The notes under the pieces are model-generated. The model did not search any database. It was not told where the DNA came from and saw nothing but the letters and a program-made list of their open reading frames with translations. Both the position numbers and the translations under genes were made by a program. From positions 1 through 43,467 of the forward strand of contig JANXVE010000019.1 in NCBI GenBank assembly GCA_025351825.1: DNA of 43,467 nt, read 5' to 3'. Of the stretch, positions 34,535 through 43,258 are shown piece after piece. This DNA comes from Chamaesiphon sp. 341R_metabat_111. Lineage in GTDB: Bacteria; Cyanobacteriota; Cyanobacteriia; Cyanobacteriales; Chamaesiphonaceae. Positions within the stretch are counted from its first letter, which is position 1. Each line of letters begins with the position of its first letter.

Positions 34535-35221
34535 ATGTTTACAGGACTAGTCCAATCGCTGGGAAATTTGCGCCTTTTGACCGAGGACAGGCTGGAAGTT
34601 TTATGCAGTTCTTCAGGTACAGAAGTAATCTTAACCGATCTAGCTATTGGTGATAGTGTAGCGGTAGATGGGGCGTGTTTGACAGTAGAACAAATATTAC
34701 CACAAGGGTTTATCGCTACTGTTTCTCCTGAGACTTTAGATCGTACAACGATCGGGCAAAAAAATCGCACTTCTACTGTTGTAAATTTGGAGACATCGCT
34801 GCGTGTTGGTGGCAAAATTGGCGGTCATTTCGTCACCGGACACATTGATGGGATCGGCAGCTTGATCTCGTCAACGGCAACCGCGACTTCCTGGGAGCTA
34901 AAGTTTGGCGCACCACAGTCTCTCACCGCACAATGGTCGAGTTATCTCAGTCGTTATCTAGTTTCTAAGGGTAGTATTGCAGTGAATGGGATCAGTTTGA
35001 CGATCGCCGATTGCGATCCGGCTGGCAACTGGTTTACTGTCGCAGTTATTCCCCATACTTACGCAGAAACTAATCTCTCCCAGCTTCAGCCCAATACCTG
35101 GGTGAATTTGGAAGCAGATATTTTGGGGAAATATGTCGAAAAATTGATGCTACCCCAACATGTCAGTTCCAGGCAACGCGAAGTTATTACCCCCGACTTT
35201 CTCGCTGCAAATGGGTATTGA
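34535..35221 (+). CDS. ribE: Riboflavin synthase, alpha subunit
   Basis: 228 residues. It converts two molecules of 6,7-dimethyl-8-ribityllumazine to riboflavin and a pyrimidine product. Two lumazine-binding repeats: the N-terminal MFTGLVQSLGNL with IGDSVAVDGACLTVEQI, and the second with VGGKIGGHFVTGHIDGIGSL and SIAVNGISLTIADCD. Typical length is 205-225, so the protein is complete. No FMN riboswitch features are apparent in the 229-base upstream region. GTTGGG and heptamer repeats follow the gene. Confidence 0.95.
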   Translation: MFTGLVQSLGNLRLLTEDRLEVLCSSSGTEVILTDLAIGDSVAVDGACLTVEQILPQGFIATVSPETLDRTTIGQKNRTSTVVNLETSLRVGGKIGGHFVTGHIDGIGSLISSTATATSWELKFGAPQSLTAQWSSYLSRYLVSKGSIAVNGISLTIADCDPAGNWFTVAVIPHTYAETNLSQLQPNTWVNLEADILGKYVEKLMLPQHVSSRQREVITPDFLAANGY

Positions 35222-35460
35222 ATAGTTGATAGTTGATAATTGATAGTTGATAGCTGGGTTTTTAGTAGAGCTGTAGGTTGGGTTGAAGAATGAAACCCAA
35301 CACACCCAACAAAGTTTCTTTCACTGGCATAGCACTCAAGATATAACAATCCCGATTCTGTTGGCGGTAGCGGAGCGTTTGTCCTGCAATAGCCTCTCTG
35401 TTCGCGAAGCGTCTGCCTCAGCAGAAAGAGAATCGCTAACGATATAATCAGATAGTCAAT
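35222..35460. repeat. Repeat cluster: TAGTTGA heptamers, inverted GTTGGG element, GCGAAGCG element
   Basis: 35223-35250 has four TAGTTGA/TAATTGA heptamers in tandem. 35272-35304 is the GTTGGG palindrome in the opposite orientation to the other copies. 35370-35425 holds a CTCTCTGTTCGCGAAGCGTC-type stretch that resembles GC-rich repeats of filamentous cyanobacteria. No gene is seen here. Confidence 0.65.
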
Positions 35461-35490
35461 ACATAATGTCCACAAGCATTTGGAGCTGAG

Positions 35491-36090
35491 ATGACGATCG
35501 CTACCAGAAGATCACCGATTGAAGTTGTCATTGGCAAAGGAGATGTTCGCACGATCCAGCGGGGAAAAACCTGGTTGCAATTTGAGTATCTGCAAAAGGG
35601 TTTCGAGCATACTCGCGGAATCAAGTTTTTTTATTACAATGGAACGATCGAAATTCTCATGCCTGGTGCTGCACATGAATTGTTTAAAAAGATTATTGCA
35701 ATTTTAATTGAAGTTTTTTTATTAGATCGCAACATTGAGTTTGAGCCAACTGGATCCATGACTCGAAAGCGGGAAGGTACAGCGGCAGCAGAAGCCGACG
35801 AATCCTATGAGATTCAAGGCTCCAAGCTTTGCGTTGAGATTAATTTCACCAGTGGGGATGAATCAAAGCTAGATTGCTATCGGGCATTAGGCATTGATGA
35901 AGTCTGGTTTTGGGAGGATGGTGTCCTAGCCGTCTACCATCTTCAATCTGAGGGCTATCAACGAGTAAGCAGCAGTCAGATTCCAGCACTTGCATCGATC
36001 GATTTAGCTGTCATGGCAGAGTGTATCCTGATTGGCGAAACTTCTCGAATTGAAGCTGTCGAAAAATTTCGCAAAAGCCATCCCAATTAA
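35491..36090 (+). CDS. Uma2 family (DUF820) PD-(D/E)XK nuclease-like protein
   Basis: 199 residues. Core elements: RGIKFFYYNGTIEILMPGAA, EADESYEIQGSKLCVEIN with the acidic residues of the nuclease fold, and IDEVWFWEDGVLAVYHL. This belongs to the divergent Uma2 subgroup with an EADESY motif in place of the PDxxY strand. The C-terminus ends with a helical extension (IEAVEKFRKSHP). It is convergent with trpD with only 15 bases between the stops. Confidence 0.85.
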   Translation: MTIATRRSPIEVVIGKGDVRTIQRGKTWLQFEYLQKGFEHTRGIKFFYYNGTIEILMPGAAHELFKKIIAILIEVFLLDRNIEFEPTGSMTRKREGTAAAEADESYEIQGSKLCVEINFTSGDESKLDCYRALGIDEVWFWEDGVLAVYHLQSEGYQRVSSSQIPALASIDLAVMAECILIGETSRIEAVEKFRKSHPN

Positions 36091-36105
36091 TAATTATTAA
36101 TTAAT

Positions 36106-37185
36106 TTAACCATCCAAAAACCGTACCAACGCCGTCAACTTATCCCAGGCTACGCCGCTGCTCATCACCGTTTGCGCGATCGCAATTCCTTCCCGATGTG
36201 CCCCTACAGGGACAATTCCCGCTACCTGCAACGCCAAACTAGCATTCAGTGCGACTACATCTCGCTGAATAGAAGTCCCTTTACCTTGTAAAATCGCGGT
36301 CAGAATCGCCGCATTTTCAGCCACACCGCCACCTCTGAGTGCCGTAATTGGCGCAGGCGTAAGCCCTAATTCGATCGGATCGAGACTAGAGAGCTTCACC
36401 TCTCCATTCGTCAAAATCGCCAAGTCGGTCAGATCGCCCAAACCCGCTTCATCTAGACGTTCCCGTCCGTGGACAACGATCGCCTGTTGAGTACCCAAAA
36501 TACCTGCGGCGGTGGCAATCGTCTCCAATAGGTGAGGCGAACCGCTGCCAATCACCTGTCCCGTAGGGCGGAGGGGATTGATCAGGGGGCCGAGCAAATT
36601 AAATACTGTCCGAATCTTCAACTCCTGGCGTAGTGGCGCGACTGCCTTCATTGCTGGATGCCAACCCGCTGCAAATAGGAACGTAATTCCCACTTTGTCT
36701 AAAGCTGCCTTAACTCGTTGGCGTAGCCTTTCTGGAGGAACATCGGGTGGAGCCATCAGCTTCACCCCCAGAGCCTCTAATACGTCCGCAGAGCCAACTG
36801 GACTCGATGCCGACCTACTACCATGTTTGGCCACTTTTACCCCTGCTGCTGCGGCAACAAATGCGGCTGCGGTGGAGATATTAAAAGTTGATGCTCCATC
36901 ACCACCCGTGCCACAGGTATCAATGACTGGCACAAGATGATGAATCATCGGAGCCTGCAATAGTTGAGCCATTCCAGCCAATTCGATCGCGGTGATTTTT
37001 TTTGCTTCCAGTGCGATTAAAATTGCCCCAGACAGGACAGGGGAGATCTCTCCTTTTAACCAACCCTGCATCAGTGTGGTGGCTTGCTCTTGGTTCAGGG
37101 ATTGCTTGTCCAGCAGTTGTTGAAGTAGCTGTGACCAATTAGTAGAGTTAGTGGGGATAGCGGATGTGCTCATAGATTTGGGCAT
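36106..37185 (-). CDS. trpD: Anthranilate phosphoribosyltransferase
   Basis: 359 residues. Second step of tryptophan synthesis: it transfers the phosphoribosyl group of PRPP to anthranilate. The PRPP motif [13 protein letters not shown] is near residue 82, [20 protein letters not shown] near 109, and the anthranilate-site [12 protein letters not shown] near 195. An N-terminal extension of about 15 residues ([17 protein letters not shown]) precedes the usual start, so translation could also begin at the second ATG. The gene stands alone, as trp genes generally do in cyanobacteria. Confidence 0.95.
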   Translation of the reverse strand: MPKSMSTSAIPTNSTNWSQLLQQLLDKQSLNQEQATTLMQGWLKGEISPVLSGAILIALEAKKITAIELAGMAQLLQAPMIHHLVPVIDTCGTGGDGASTFNISTAAAFVAAAAGVKVAKHGSRSASSPVGSADVLEALGVKLMAPPDVPPERLRQRVKAALDKVGITFLFAAGWHPAMKAVAPLRQELKIRTVFNLLGPLINPLRPTGQVIGSGSPHLLETIATAAGILGTQQAIVVHGRERLDEAGLGDLTDLAILTNGEVKLSSLDPIELGLTPAPITALRGGGVAENAAILTAILQGKGTSIQRDVVALNASLALQVAGIVPVGAHREGIAIAQTVMSSGVAWDKLTALVRFLDG

Positions 37186-37245
37186 AGTACTGACATTAAA
37201 TTATCCCAGTTGTGGGTTCAGCTTGGCATATTTCCCTAGAACCAA

Positions 37246-37301
37246 TTGACAGACATTAGGATATTAAACTAAACTAAGTCTAGCTAAGTAAATATCCTAA
37301 T
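37246..37301 (+). promoter_or_regulatory. Promoter and operator of the Phd/PIN toxin-antitoxin operon
   Basis: ATTAGGATATT (37255-37265) and its exact inverse AATATCCTAAT (37291-37301) flank the promoter region; the right arm overlaps the start codon of the antitoxin gene. A -35 TTGACA lies at 37246-37251 and a weak -10 (TAAACT, 37270-37275) 18 bases on. An antitoxin bound to both arms would block the promoter, fitting autorepression. Confidence 0.6.
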
Positions 37302-37557
37302 GATGAAAGTAGTTAACATTCACGAGGCCAAAACAACTCTTTCCCAGCTTTTGGAATCGGTAATAGCTGGCGATGAGGTAATTATCAGCAAAGCGGGTAA
37401 ACCGCTGGCGCGACTCATTCCTTACCAAATCGAGAAAAAACCGCGCACGCCTGGTTATTGGAAAGGTCAAGTTAAAATGGCGGAAGACTTCGACGATCCA
37501 TTACCACCGGAGATTTTAGCTGGCTTTATGGGCATGGACGATGAAACTACTCCTTGA
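37300..37557 (+). CDS. Type II antitoxin, Phd/YefM family
   Basis: 85 residues. The N-terminal DNA-binding part is typical: VVNIHEAKTTLSQLLESVIA, GDEVIISKAGKPLARLIPY. The C-terminal acidic segment (WKGQVKMAEDFDDPLPPEIL) is the toxin-binding part seen in antitoxins paired with PIN toxins. The gene overlaps the toxin gene by 17 bases. A perfect 11-bp inverted repeat at the promoter is the likely binding site. ATG codons at 37300 and 37303 are both possible. Confidence 0.92.
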   Translation: MMKVVNIHEAKTTLSQLLESVIAGDEVIISKAGKPLARLIPYQIEKKPRTPGYWKGQVKMAEDFDDPLPPEILAGFMGMDDETTP

Positions 37558-37912
37558 TACTCACATTCTCCTGTGGTGGCTGACCCAAGATCGAAAACTC
37601 TCACCAGCAGAAACTGTGATTATTACAGATCCAGATAATCTAGTATTTGTCAGTGCTGCTACGGCTTGGGAAATTGCTGTCAAAAAGATGATTGGCAAAT
37701 TAGAAGCACCAGATGATTTGCCCGCAGCGTTGGCTGCCAATAACTTTCTGGAGTTATCAATTACGATCGAGCATAGTCAAAAACTGTATCGATTACCGTT
37801 GCATCATCACGATCCTTTCGATCGAATGATAGTTGCACAAGCGATGTCCGAAGATTTAATTTTAATGACCAGAGATGCAAAAATAGCTCTCTATGACATT
37901 AAAATTATTTAA
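37541..37912 (+). CDS. Type II toxin, PIN domain ribonuclease (VapC-like)
   Basis: 123 residues. The PIN acidic residues are all present: Asp6 (LLLDTHILLWW), Glu44 (SAATAWEIAVK), Asp94 (HDPFDRMIVAQA) and Asp112 (MTRDAKI), so it should bind metal and be an active ribonuclease. The DTHxLLWW start places it in the PIN group paired with Phd/YefM antitoxins. It overlaps the antitoxin gene by 17 bases. purL begins 72 bases further on the same strand. Confidence 0.93.
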   Translation: MKLLLDTHILLWWLTQDRKLSPAETVIITDPDNLVFVSAATAWEIAVKKMIGKLEAPDDLPAALAANNFLELSITIEHSQKLYRLPLHHHDPFDRMIVAQAMSEDLILMTRDAKIALYDIKII

Positions 37913-37984
37913 CTCGTACGCCTATTGAAGATCCAATTCAAGCCAACATCTGACATTTTTTCCTGTTCCCCAGTCCCCACACTC

Positions 37985-40900
37985 ATGACATCACCCTTCA
38001 CCACTGCTGAAATCGCTGCCCAAGGTATCAAACCTAACGAATACGAGGAAATCGTCCAAAGACTCGGCAGACACCCCAACAAAGCCGAACTAGGCATGTT
38101 TGGGGTGATGTGGTCGGAACACTGTTGCTATAAGAATTCTCGTCCGCTTCTGAGTCAATTCCCCACCACTGGTAAGCGTGTGCTTGTCGGCCCAGGGGAG
38201 AATGCTGGGGTGATCGATTTGGGTGATGGATTGCAACTCGCATTTAAAATCGAATCCCACAATCACCCTTCGGCTGTGGAACCATTTCAGGGCGCAGCCA
38301 CTGGTGTAGGTGGTATTCTGCGCGATATTTTCACGATGGGTGCGCGGCCGATTGCGATTCTCAATTCGCTCCGATTTGGCGATCTCAAGGATGCCAAAAC
38401 GCGACGGTTATTTACAGGTGTGGTGGCAGGGATTTCTCACTATGGGAATTGCTTATTAGGTTCTGAAAGTTTTATTTGGAAGGATACACAAGGTATTCAC
38501 TTTGATACGATCGGGAATTTTGTCACGACCCATTTGCCCGCTGGCACGGATACCTTAGAACTCGCGCCTGGGATTGAGACACTATCTGTAGATCCCAAAA
38601 CTAATCGCAGTAACTGGCAACCTGTCAGCCGGATTTTCAAGCGTCAAACTAATACGCTGATTAGTATTCGTACTTCCCTCGGACGCACGCTGACAGTCAC
38701 GCCGGATCATCCGATGTTGCGGATTGAGGCTGAAGATAAAATGCGGATTCGTTACGCCCAAACCCTGCGCGTAGGGGATGATTTACCAATCCTTCAGCAG
38801 CTACCAGAAAGTCAGGGGCAGCCTCAGATTCTAGATCTAATTGAGACAATCGATCGTACTCTTCATGCCGATAAAGATATTTATATCGCGCTCCCAGACT
38901 CATGGCAACCCACCGATCTGATTCGCACTACCCTCGAATTATTTGAACCATCGATCCAAAAACGCAACCACTACCTCAATACTAAGACTTTCCCACTCGA
39001 TCGATTCCTCAGTCTCGAACAGCTTTTGGGACTAGAACAAGTCCTCAATTTCTCTCGTGCCGATCTCAAAATCGGGCAACACGGTAAGGATGATTGGATT
39101 CCGGCTTTGATTAGACCAAACGCGGCTTTCGCTCGTCTGTTAGGCTATTTCGTCGCGGCTGGGATGGTTTCGCCTGCTGGGAATATTTATCGAATCTTCT
39201 TGAATTTCAGCCATCATGAAACCGCAGCGGCTACAGATGCGATCGAAATTCTTCAAAGTCTAGGCATTCCCGCCAATCCGCAACAGCGTACTTCTGGGAT
39301 GGCGGTTTGCGTCTCTTCCTGGCTCTTAGGTTATCTCTTCACCCAGGTATGGAAGTGTGGCAACGAATCCACCCACAAACGGATTCCTGATTTTGTTTGG
39401 GATTGGAGTGCCGAACTTCAGCAGGAATTGCTCAAGAGCCTGATTCGGAATAATCCGACTATCCCCAATCCTACTGGCGGAGCGGCTCAGGACAAAATTT
39501 TCTGTTCTACTTCCAGCCGTCAATTATTTGACCAAATCCTACTATTGCTCCAGAATCAAGGCACCAATCCTCAAGTCCATCATCGCCCCGCATCCGTGGG
39601 ACAGATTAAAGGACGAGAATTTCACTATGCTGCCTTGTGGCAAATCGAGGTTCGCCGTGATTGGTTTAGCACTATCGCCAAAGGCGAAGCTATGTCAACG
39701 GCTTCCTTCAACTCCGCTCTGCTAGGGCAGACGCTCCGCACCAGAAATTTAGCATTAAACAAACCCTCAGCAAACCGCCTCGAAGCTGGTGGTGCTGCGC
39801 TTATCGATAGCATCACTACCGTTAGCACGATGGGAACGGTCAAAATTCAGAACATCGCTACCCATAATGTGGAAACTTGCGATGTCTACGATGTCGAAGT
39901 CGATAACACCCACTTATTTGTTACCAGCGGCGGCATTATTACCCACAACTGCGTTGGCGTTCCCACTGTCGGCGGCGAAGTTTATTTCGACCCCGCTTAT
40001 TCTGGCAATCCGCTGGTAAATGCGATGGCATTGGGATTGATGGAAACCTCCACTATCGTCAAATCCGGCGCATCGGGAATAGGTAATCCCGTCCTCTACG
40101 TCGGCTCAACTACCGGACGGGATGGCATGGGTGGAGCCAGTTTCGCCAGTGCCGAATTGACCGCCGAATCGATCGATAATCGCCCCGCCGTTCAAGTGGG
40201 CGACCCTTTCCTCGAAAAATCTCTCATTGAAGCCTGTCTCGAAGCCTTCAAAACTGGTGCAGTCGTCGCCGCTCAAGATATGGGAGCCGCTGGAATCACC
40301 TGTTCCTGCGCTGAAATGTCTGCCAAAGGTGGTGTCGGCGTAGAATTTGACCTCGATCTCGTCCCCGCCCGCGAACCTGGGATGGTGCCCTATGAGTACC
40401 TGCTGTCCGAATCCCAAGAGCGGATGTTATTTGTCGCCCATAAAGGACGCGAACAGGAACTAATCGACATCTTCGAGCGGTGGGGACTACATGCCGTCGT
40501 CGCTGGCAAGGTAATCGAGGAGCCAATCGTGCGAATTCTGTGGCAAGGATCGATCGCCGCTGAAGTCCCAGCTACTGCCCTAGCAGACAACACCCCGATT
40601 TATCAGCGAGAAGTGATGGCAGAAGCTCCAGAATATGCCCAAACAGCCTGGGCATGGACAGAGGGTCGATTACCCCCAGCCACCGCCCAAGGCATCGAGA
40701 TTCAGGGCAAATCCCACAGTTGGAACGACGTGCTGTTGACCCTACTGGATACACCTTCGATCGCTTCCAAACGCTGGGTGTACCGTCAATACGATCATCA
40801 AGTCCAAAATAACACCGTCATGCTCCCAGGTGGTGGCGATGCCGCAGTGATCCGCATCCGCCCCCTAGAGCCGATCCAAGGTCGCCAAGCCATCATTAAT

Positions 40901-41836
40901 AACCCCAACCTCGGTGTAGCCGCTACCGTAGACTGCAATCCCCGTTACGTCTACCTCAACCCCTACGAAGGCGCGAAAATGGTCGTCGCCGAAGCCGCCC
41001 GAAATCTGAGCTGTGTCGGAGCCGAACCCGTGGCGGTGACTGACAATCTCAACTTCGGCAGCCCCGAAAAACCGATCGGCTATTGGCAACTCGCCAACGC
41101 CTGTAAGGGTCTATCCGAAGCCTGTAGCGCATTCGACACTCCCGTCACTGGCGGAAATGTCTCTCTCTATAATGAAACCTTCGATTCTGACGGCAAGCCC
41201 GTCCCGATTTACCCCACCCCAGTCGTCGGCATGATCGGCATCGTCGATGATATTACCAAGATCTGTGGTCAAGGTTGGCAGAGTGCGGGCGATCGAATTT
41301 ACCTCATGGGTGTACCGACAACCCCAGGGTACCCACAAGGGGCACCCCTACAAGTTACTTTAGGAGCATCGGAATATTTAGCGATGCTTCACCAAACGAT
41401 CGCCGGACAGCCGCCAGGAGTGAATTTTGACCTCGAACTCAAGGTTCAAGCCGTTTGTCGTCATGGGATTCGCCAAGGCTGGATTAAGTCCGCTCATGAC
41501 TCCTCTGAGGGTGGTTTAGCAGTAGCTCTGGCTGAATGCTGTATCTCTGGTAATAAGGGAGCAGCAATTAGTATCGGTGAGATCGATAATCGCTGGGATA
41601 CGGTGTTATTTGGTGAAGGTGGCGCGAGAATTGTCGTCTCGATCGATCCTACTCGTCAAGCAGAATTTGAGGCTTATTTAGATGCACATGTTACTGATGC
41701 TTGGCAATATCTAGGTGCTGTTGGTACTGCTGATGACCATTTCCAAATAACTGCTGAAACCGGATTAGTCGATCTGGACATCACCGCAATTACTGAAACT
41801 TGGGCGACTGCGATCGAGCGTCGTTTAGATGTTTAA
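37985..41836 (+). CDS. purL: Phosphoribosylformylglycinamidine synthase subunit PurL, intein-containing precursor
   Basis: 1283 residues from the ATG at 37985; the frame extends 20 codons to a TTG but [20 protein letters not shown] is the normal start. After removal of a 500-residue intein the mature protein is 783 residues, the usual size. The enzyme makes FGAM from FGAR and glutamine-derived ammonia in purine synthesis, with PurQ and PurS. Extein marks: [37 protein letters not shown] and, across the splice site, HYGN joined to [14 protein letters not shown]. The ATP-binding C-terminal half is complete ([26 protein letters not shown]). A small palindromic repeat lies in the coding region at about 41324-41352. 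Confidence 0.96.
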   Translation: MTSPFTTAEIAAQGIKPNEYEEIVQRLGRHPNKAELGMFGVMWSEHCCYKNSRPLLSQFPTTGKRVLVGPGENAGVIDLGDGLQLAFKIESHNHPSAVEPFQGAATGVGGILRDIFTMGARPIAILNSLRFGDLKDAKTRRLFTGVVAGISHYGNCLLGSESFIWKDTQGIHFDTIGNFVTTHLPAGTDTLELAPGIETLSVDPKTNRSNWQPVSRIFKRQTNTLISIRTSLGRTLTVTPDHPMLRIEAEDKMRIRYAQTLRVGDDLPILQQLPESQGQPQILDLIETIDRTLHADKDIYIALPDSWQPTDLIRTTLELFEPSIQKRNHYLNTKTFPLDRFLSLEQLLGLEQVLNFSRADLKIGQHGKDDWIPALIRPNAAFARLLGYFVAAGMVSPAGNIYRIFLNFSHHETAAATDAIEILQSLGIPANPQQRTSGMAVCVSSWLLGYLFTQVWKCGNESTHKRIPDFVWDWSAELQQELLKSLIRNNPTIPNPTGGAAQDKIFCSTSSRQLFDQILLLLQNQGTNPQVHHRPASVGQIKGREFHYAALWQIEVRRDWFSTIAKGEAMSTASFNSALLGQTLRTRNLALNKPSANRLEAGGAALIDSITTVSTMGTVKIQNIATHNVETCDVYDVEVDNTHLFVTSGGIITHNCVGVPTVGGEVYFDPAYSGNPLVNAMALGLMETSTIVKSGASGIGNPVLYVGSTTGRDGMGGASFASAELTAESIDNRPAVQVGDPFLEKSLIEACLEAFKTGAVVAAQDMGAAGITCSCAEMSAKGGVGVEFDLDLVPAREPGMVPYEYLLSESQERMLFVAHKGREQELIDIFERWGLHAVVAGKVIEEPIVRILWQGSIAAEVPATALADNTPIYQREVMAEAPEYAQTAWAWTEGRLPPATAQGIEIQGKSHSWNDVLLTLLDTPSIASKRWVYRQYDHQVQNNTVMLPGGGDAAVIRIRPLEPIQGRQAIINNPNLGVAATVDCNPRYVYLNPYEGAKMVVAEAARNLSCVGAEPVAVTDNLNFGSPEKPIGYWQLANACKGLSEACSAFDTPVTGGNVSLYNETFDSDGKPVPIYPTPVVGMIGIVDDITKICGQGWQSAGDRIYLMGVPTTPGYPQGAPLQVTLGASEYLAMLHQTIAGQPPGVNFDLELKVQAVCRHGIRQGWIKSAHDSSEGGLAVALAECCISGNKGAAISIGEIDNRWDTVLFGEGGARIVVSIDPTRQAEFEAYLDAHVTDAWQYLGAVGTADDHFQITAETGLVDLDITAITETWATAIERRLDV
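38450..39949 (+). other. Intein within PurL, 500 residues, with degenerate LAGLIDADG domain
   Basis: The intein begins with Cys1 ([10 protein letters not shown], block A) and ends HN (GGIITHN, block G), followed by Cys+1 of the C-extein. Block B is [13 protein letters not shown] with Thr84 and His87; block F is [17 protein letters not shown]. All residues for class 1 splicing are present. The inserted region has two LAGLIDADG-like motifs, LLGYFVAAG at 230-238 and LLKSLIRNN at 327-335, but the acidic residue expected near the end of each is Ala237 and Asn335. Homing activity is therefore probably lost while splicing is kept, which purL requires. Confidence 0.95.
41324..41352. repeat. Dispersed palindromic repeat inside the purL coding region
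   Basis: The inverse of this stretch matches 16609-16635 with two differences over 27 bases. It contains GGGTACCC and GGGGCACCCC. In the purL frame it encodes PGYPQGAPL, inside a loop just before the conserved LGASEYLA. The reading frame is kept. Confidence 0.55.
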
Positions 41837-41863
41837 TTTACTAATTGACTGAAACTAGCAACC

Positions 41864-41898
41864 AGAAACCCGACTTTTCTGGAAAGTCGGGTTTCTTT
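41864..41898 (+). terminator. Hairpin terminator of purL, ACCCGACTT family
   Basis: A 14-bp perfect stem, AGAAACCCGACTTT with AAAGTCGGGTTTCT, a five-base loop and then TTCC. It lies 28 bases after the purL stop. The core is shared with the hairpins at 1280 and 14495. Confidence 0.8.
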
Positions 41899-41987
41899 CC
41901 ACCATAGCTATAAATATTCTAAAATTGAGATATTCTCACTCATGTCTGTAACTCATACTAAATTATTTATTTTAATCTTCAACAGCT

Positions 41988-42416
41988 ATGACTGAAAATA
42001 ATGAATCTTCAGATCGGCTCGATCGATTAGAGCGATTAATGGAACAGCAGATAATTAATACAGCCGATCTCACTCAACAGATCAAAGAAGTAAATATTCA
42101 AATCAAAGAAGTCAGTGTGCAAATCAAGGCACAAGCCACATTTCATGACAGGTTCGAGCAAGAATTATCTACCACCAGAAAACTAATTGAATCTAATGCT
42201 AAAGCTATCTCTGCTAATAGCACTAGTATCGACAGCGAACGTAAGGCAATCAAAGAATTGCGTCGGACTATTCGCGAGTCGAGATTGGATAATTTAGATC
42301 GTCATAGAGATCATCAAGAGCAGACTAATGCACTTTATGATAGTCTCGATGATTTACAGGATGATATCAAAGAAATTAATCGTAAGCTCGACAGAAAAAA
42401 TCTTTCTGAAGATTGA
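41988..42416 (+). CDS. Small coiled-coil protein, 142 aa
   Basis: No family recognised. Nearly the entire protein is heptad-patterned: RLDRLERLMEQQI, three IQIKEV-like repeats near residues 32-47, then ELSTTRKLIESNAKAIS and a second coil at 105-137 (LYDSLDDLQDDIKEINRKL). There is no membrane segment. Similar small coiled-coil proteins are widespread in cyanobacteria with unknown roles. The next gene starts 31 bases later, so the three genes at the right end may form an operon. Confidence 0.65.
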   Translation: MTENNESSDRLDRLERLMEQQIINTADLTQQIKEVNIQIKEVSVQIKAQATFHDRFEQELSTTRKLIESNAKAISANSTSIDSERKAIKELRRTIRESRLDNLDRHRDHQEQTNALYDSLDDLQDDIKEINRKLDRKNLSED

Positions 42417-42447
42417 TATACAGCTATTAGATAAGAACCTAAAACTT

Positions 42448-42666
42448 ATGTGTCATATCTCTGAACTGGATGATGATTTACTTCCCGAATATGAATTTAC
42501 TCAACTCACTGTTGTCGATCGTGGAGAGGGGCGCAATAAATCTAATATCACTCCAAAACAGCGGAATAAAATAGTAGCTAATAATCCAAGTTTTGCTTTT
42601 CTCCACGATCCAGAAGACGATATCTATGCTCCCGAAGATGGTATAGCTGTAAGTTATGAAGAGTAA
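42448..42666 (+). CDS. Small acidic hypothetical protein, 72 aa
   Basis: Starting at the ATG at 42448; the frame extends upstream inside the preceding gene but that part is not protein-like. The product is acidic at both ends (SELDDDLLPEYEF and DPEDDIYAPEDGIAV) with a basic middle (RGEGRNKSNITPKQRNK). No known domain. It overlaps the kinase-like gene by 11 bases, which implies translational coupling. Small size, acidity and overlap resemble an antitoxin or a regulatory partner, but that is inference. Confidence 0.55.
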   Translation: MCHISELDDDLLPEYEFTQLTVVDRGEGRNKSNITPKQRNKIVANNPSFAFLHDPEDDIYAPEDGIAVSYEE

Positions 42667-43258
42667 GAAACTGCTTCTAATTGGCGGTGCGTCACATGTC
42701 GGCAAATCAACATTGGCTCGATCGATAGCAGCTTATCTTGACTGGAGCTACTGTTCCACAGACAAATTAGCTCGCCATCCTGGTCGCCCCTGGCAAACAA
42801 AGTTATCAGATATTCCTAAACATGTCGTCAGCCATTATCAACTACTATCCGCCGATGAATTAATCGAAGATGTTCTAGATCACTATCGCGAAAATGTGTG
42901 GAGATCGATCGAAGATATTGTTACTTCTCATGCGACCGATATCTCATCGGAAAACATGATAATCGAAGGTTCAGCTTTATTACCTGACTTGGTAATTAAT
43001 CTAGATGTTGATAATATTCTTGCTAGCGTCTGGCTCACGGCTAGTAATGAGTTTCTTAGGGAGAGAATCTATTTTGCCAGTCAATATGAAACAAAATCTC
43101 CATTTGAACAAATGTCGATCGATAAGTTTTGGCAACGCAATTGCTTGTTGAACGATCGAATCATTGATAGTGTCGATCGATTAGGATTGGTCAGATTAAA
43201 TATAGAAGCGGCATCCACGCCGGATAAACTGATGAACCAGTGTCTGTCAGCAATCTAA
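42656..43258 (+). CDS. P-loop NTPase, kinase-like
   Basis: 200 residues. The N-terminus has a hydrophobic strand and Walker A (LLLIGGASHVGKSTLARSIA), followed by WSYCSTDKLARHPGRPW, where a lid or substrate-binding Asp of small-molecule kinases usually sits, and MIIEGSALLP as a probable Walker B-type strand. Late in the protein an Arg-rich helix (NEFLRERIYFA) could be the lid. The fold resembles 2-phosphoglycerate kinase-like or zeta-toxin-like kinases. The substrate is unknown. The overlap with the small acidic gene suggests a pair. Confidence 0.7.
   Translation: MKSKKLLLIGGASHVGKSTLARSIAAYLDWSYCSTDKLARHPGRPWQTKLSDIPKHVVSHYQLLSADELIEDVLDHYRENVWRSIEDIVTSHATDISSENMIIEGSALLPDLVINLDVDNILASVWLTASNEFLRERIYFASQYETKSPFEQMSIDKFWQRNCLLNDRIIDSVDRLGLVRLNIEAASTPDKLMNQCLSAI

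Noticed and set aside
37925-37984. TTG start for PurL adding 20 residues
   Set aside because: The ATG at 37985 gives the normal PurL N-terminus; the upstream residues have no counterpart in the family.
42328-42447. Longer start for the small acidic protein, beginning inside the coiled-coil gene
   Set aside because: The extra 40 residues overlap the other gene out of frame and are low in protein-like character; the ATG at 42448 gives a compact product.
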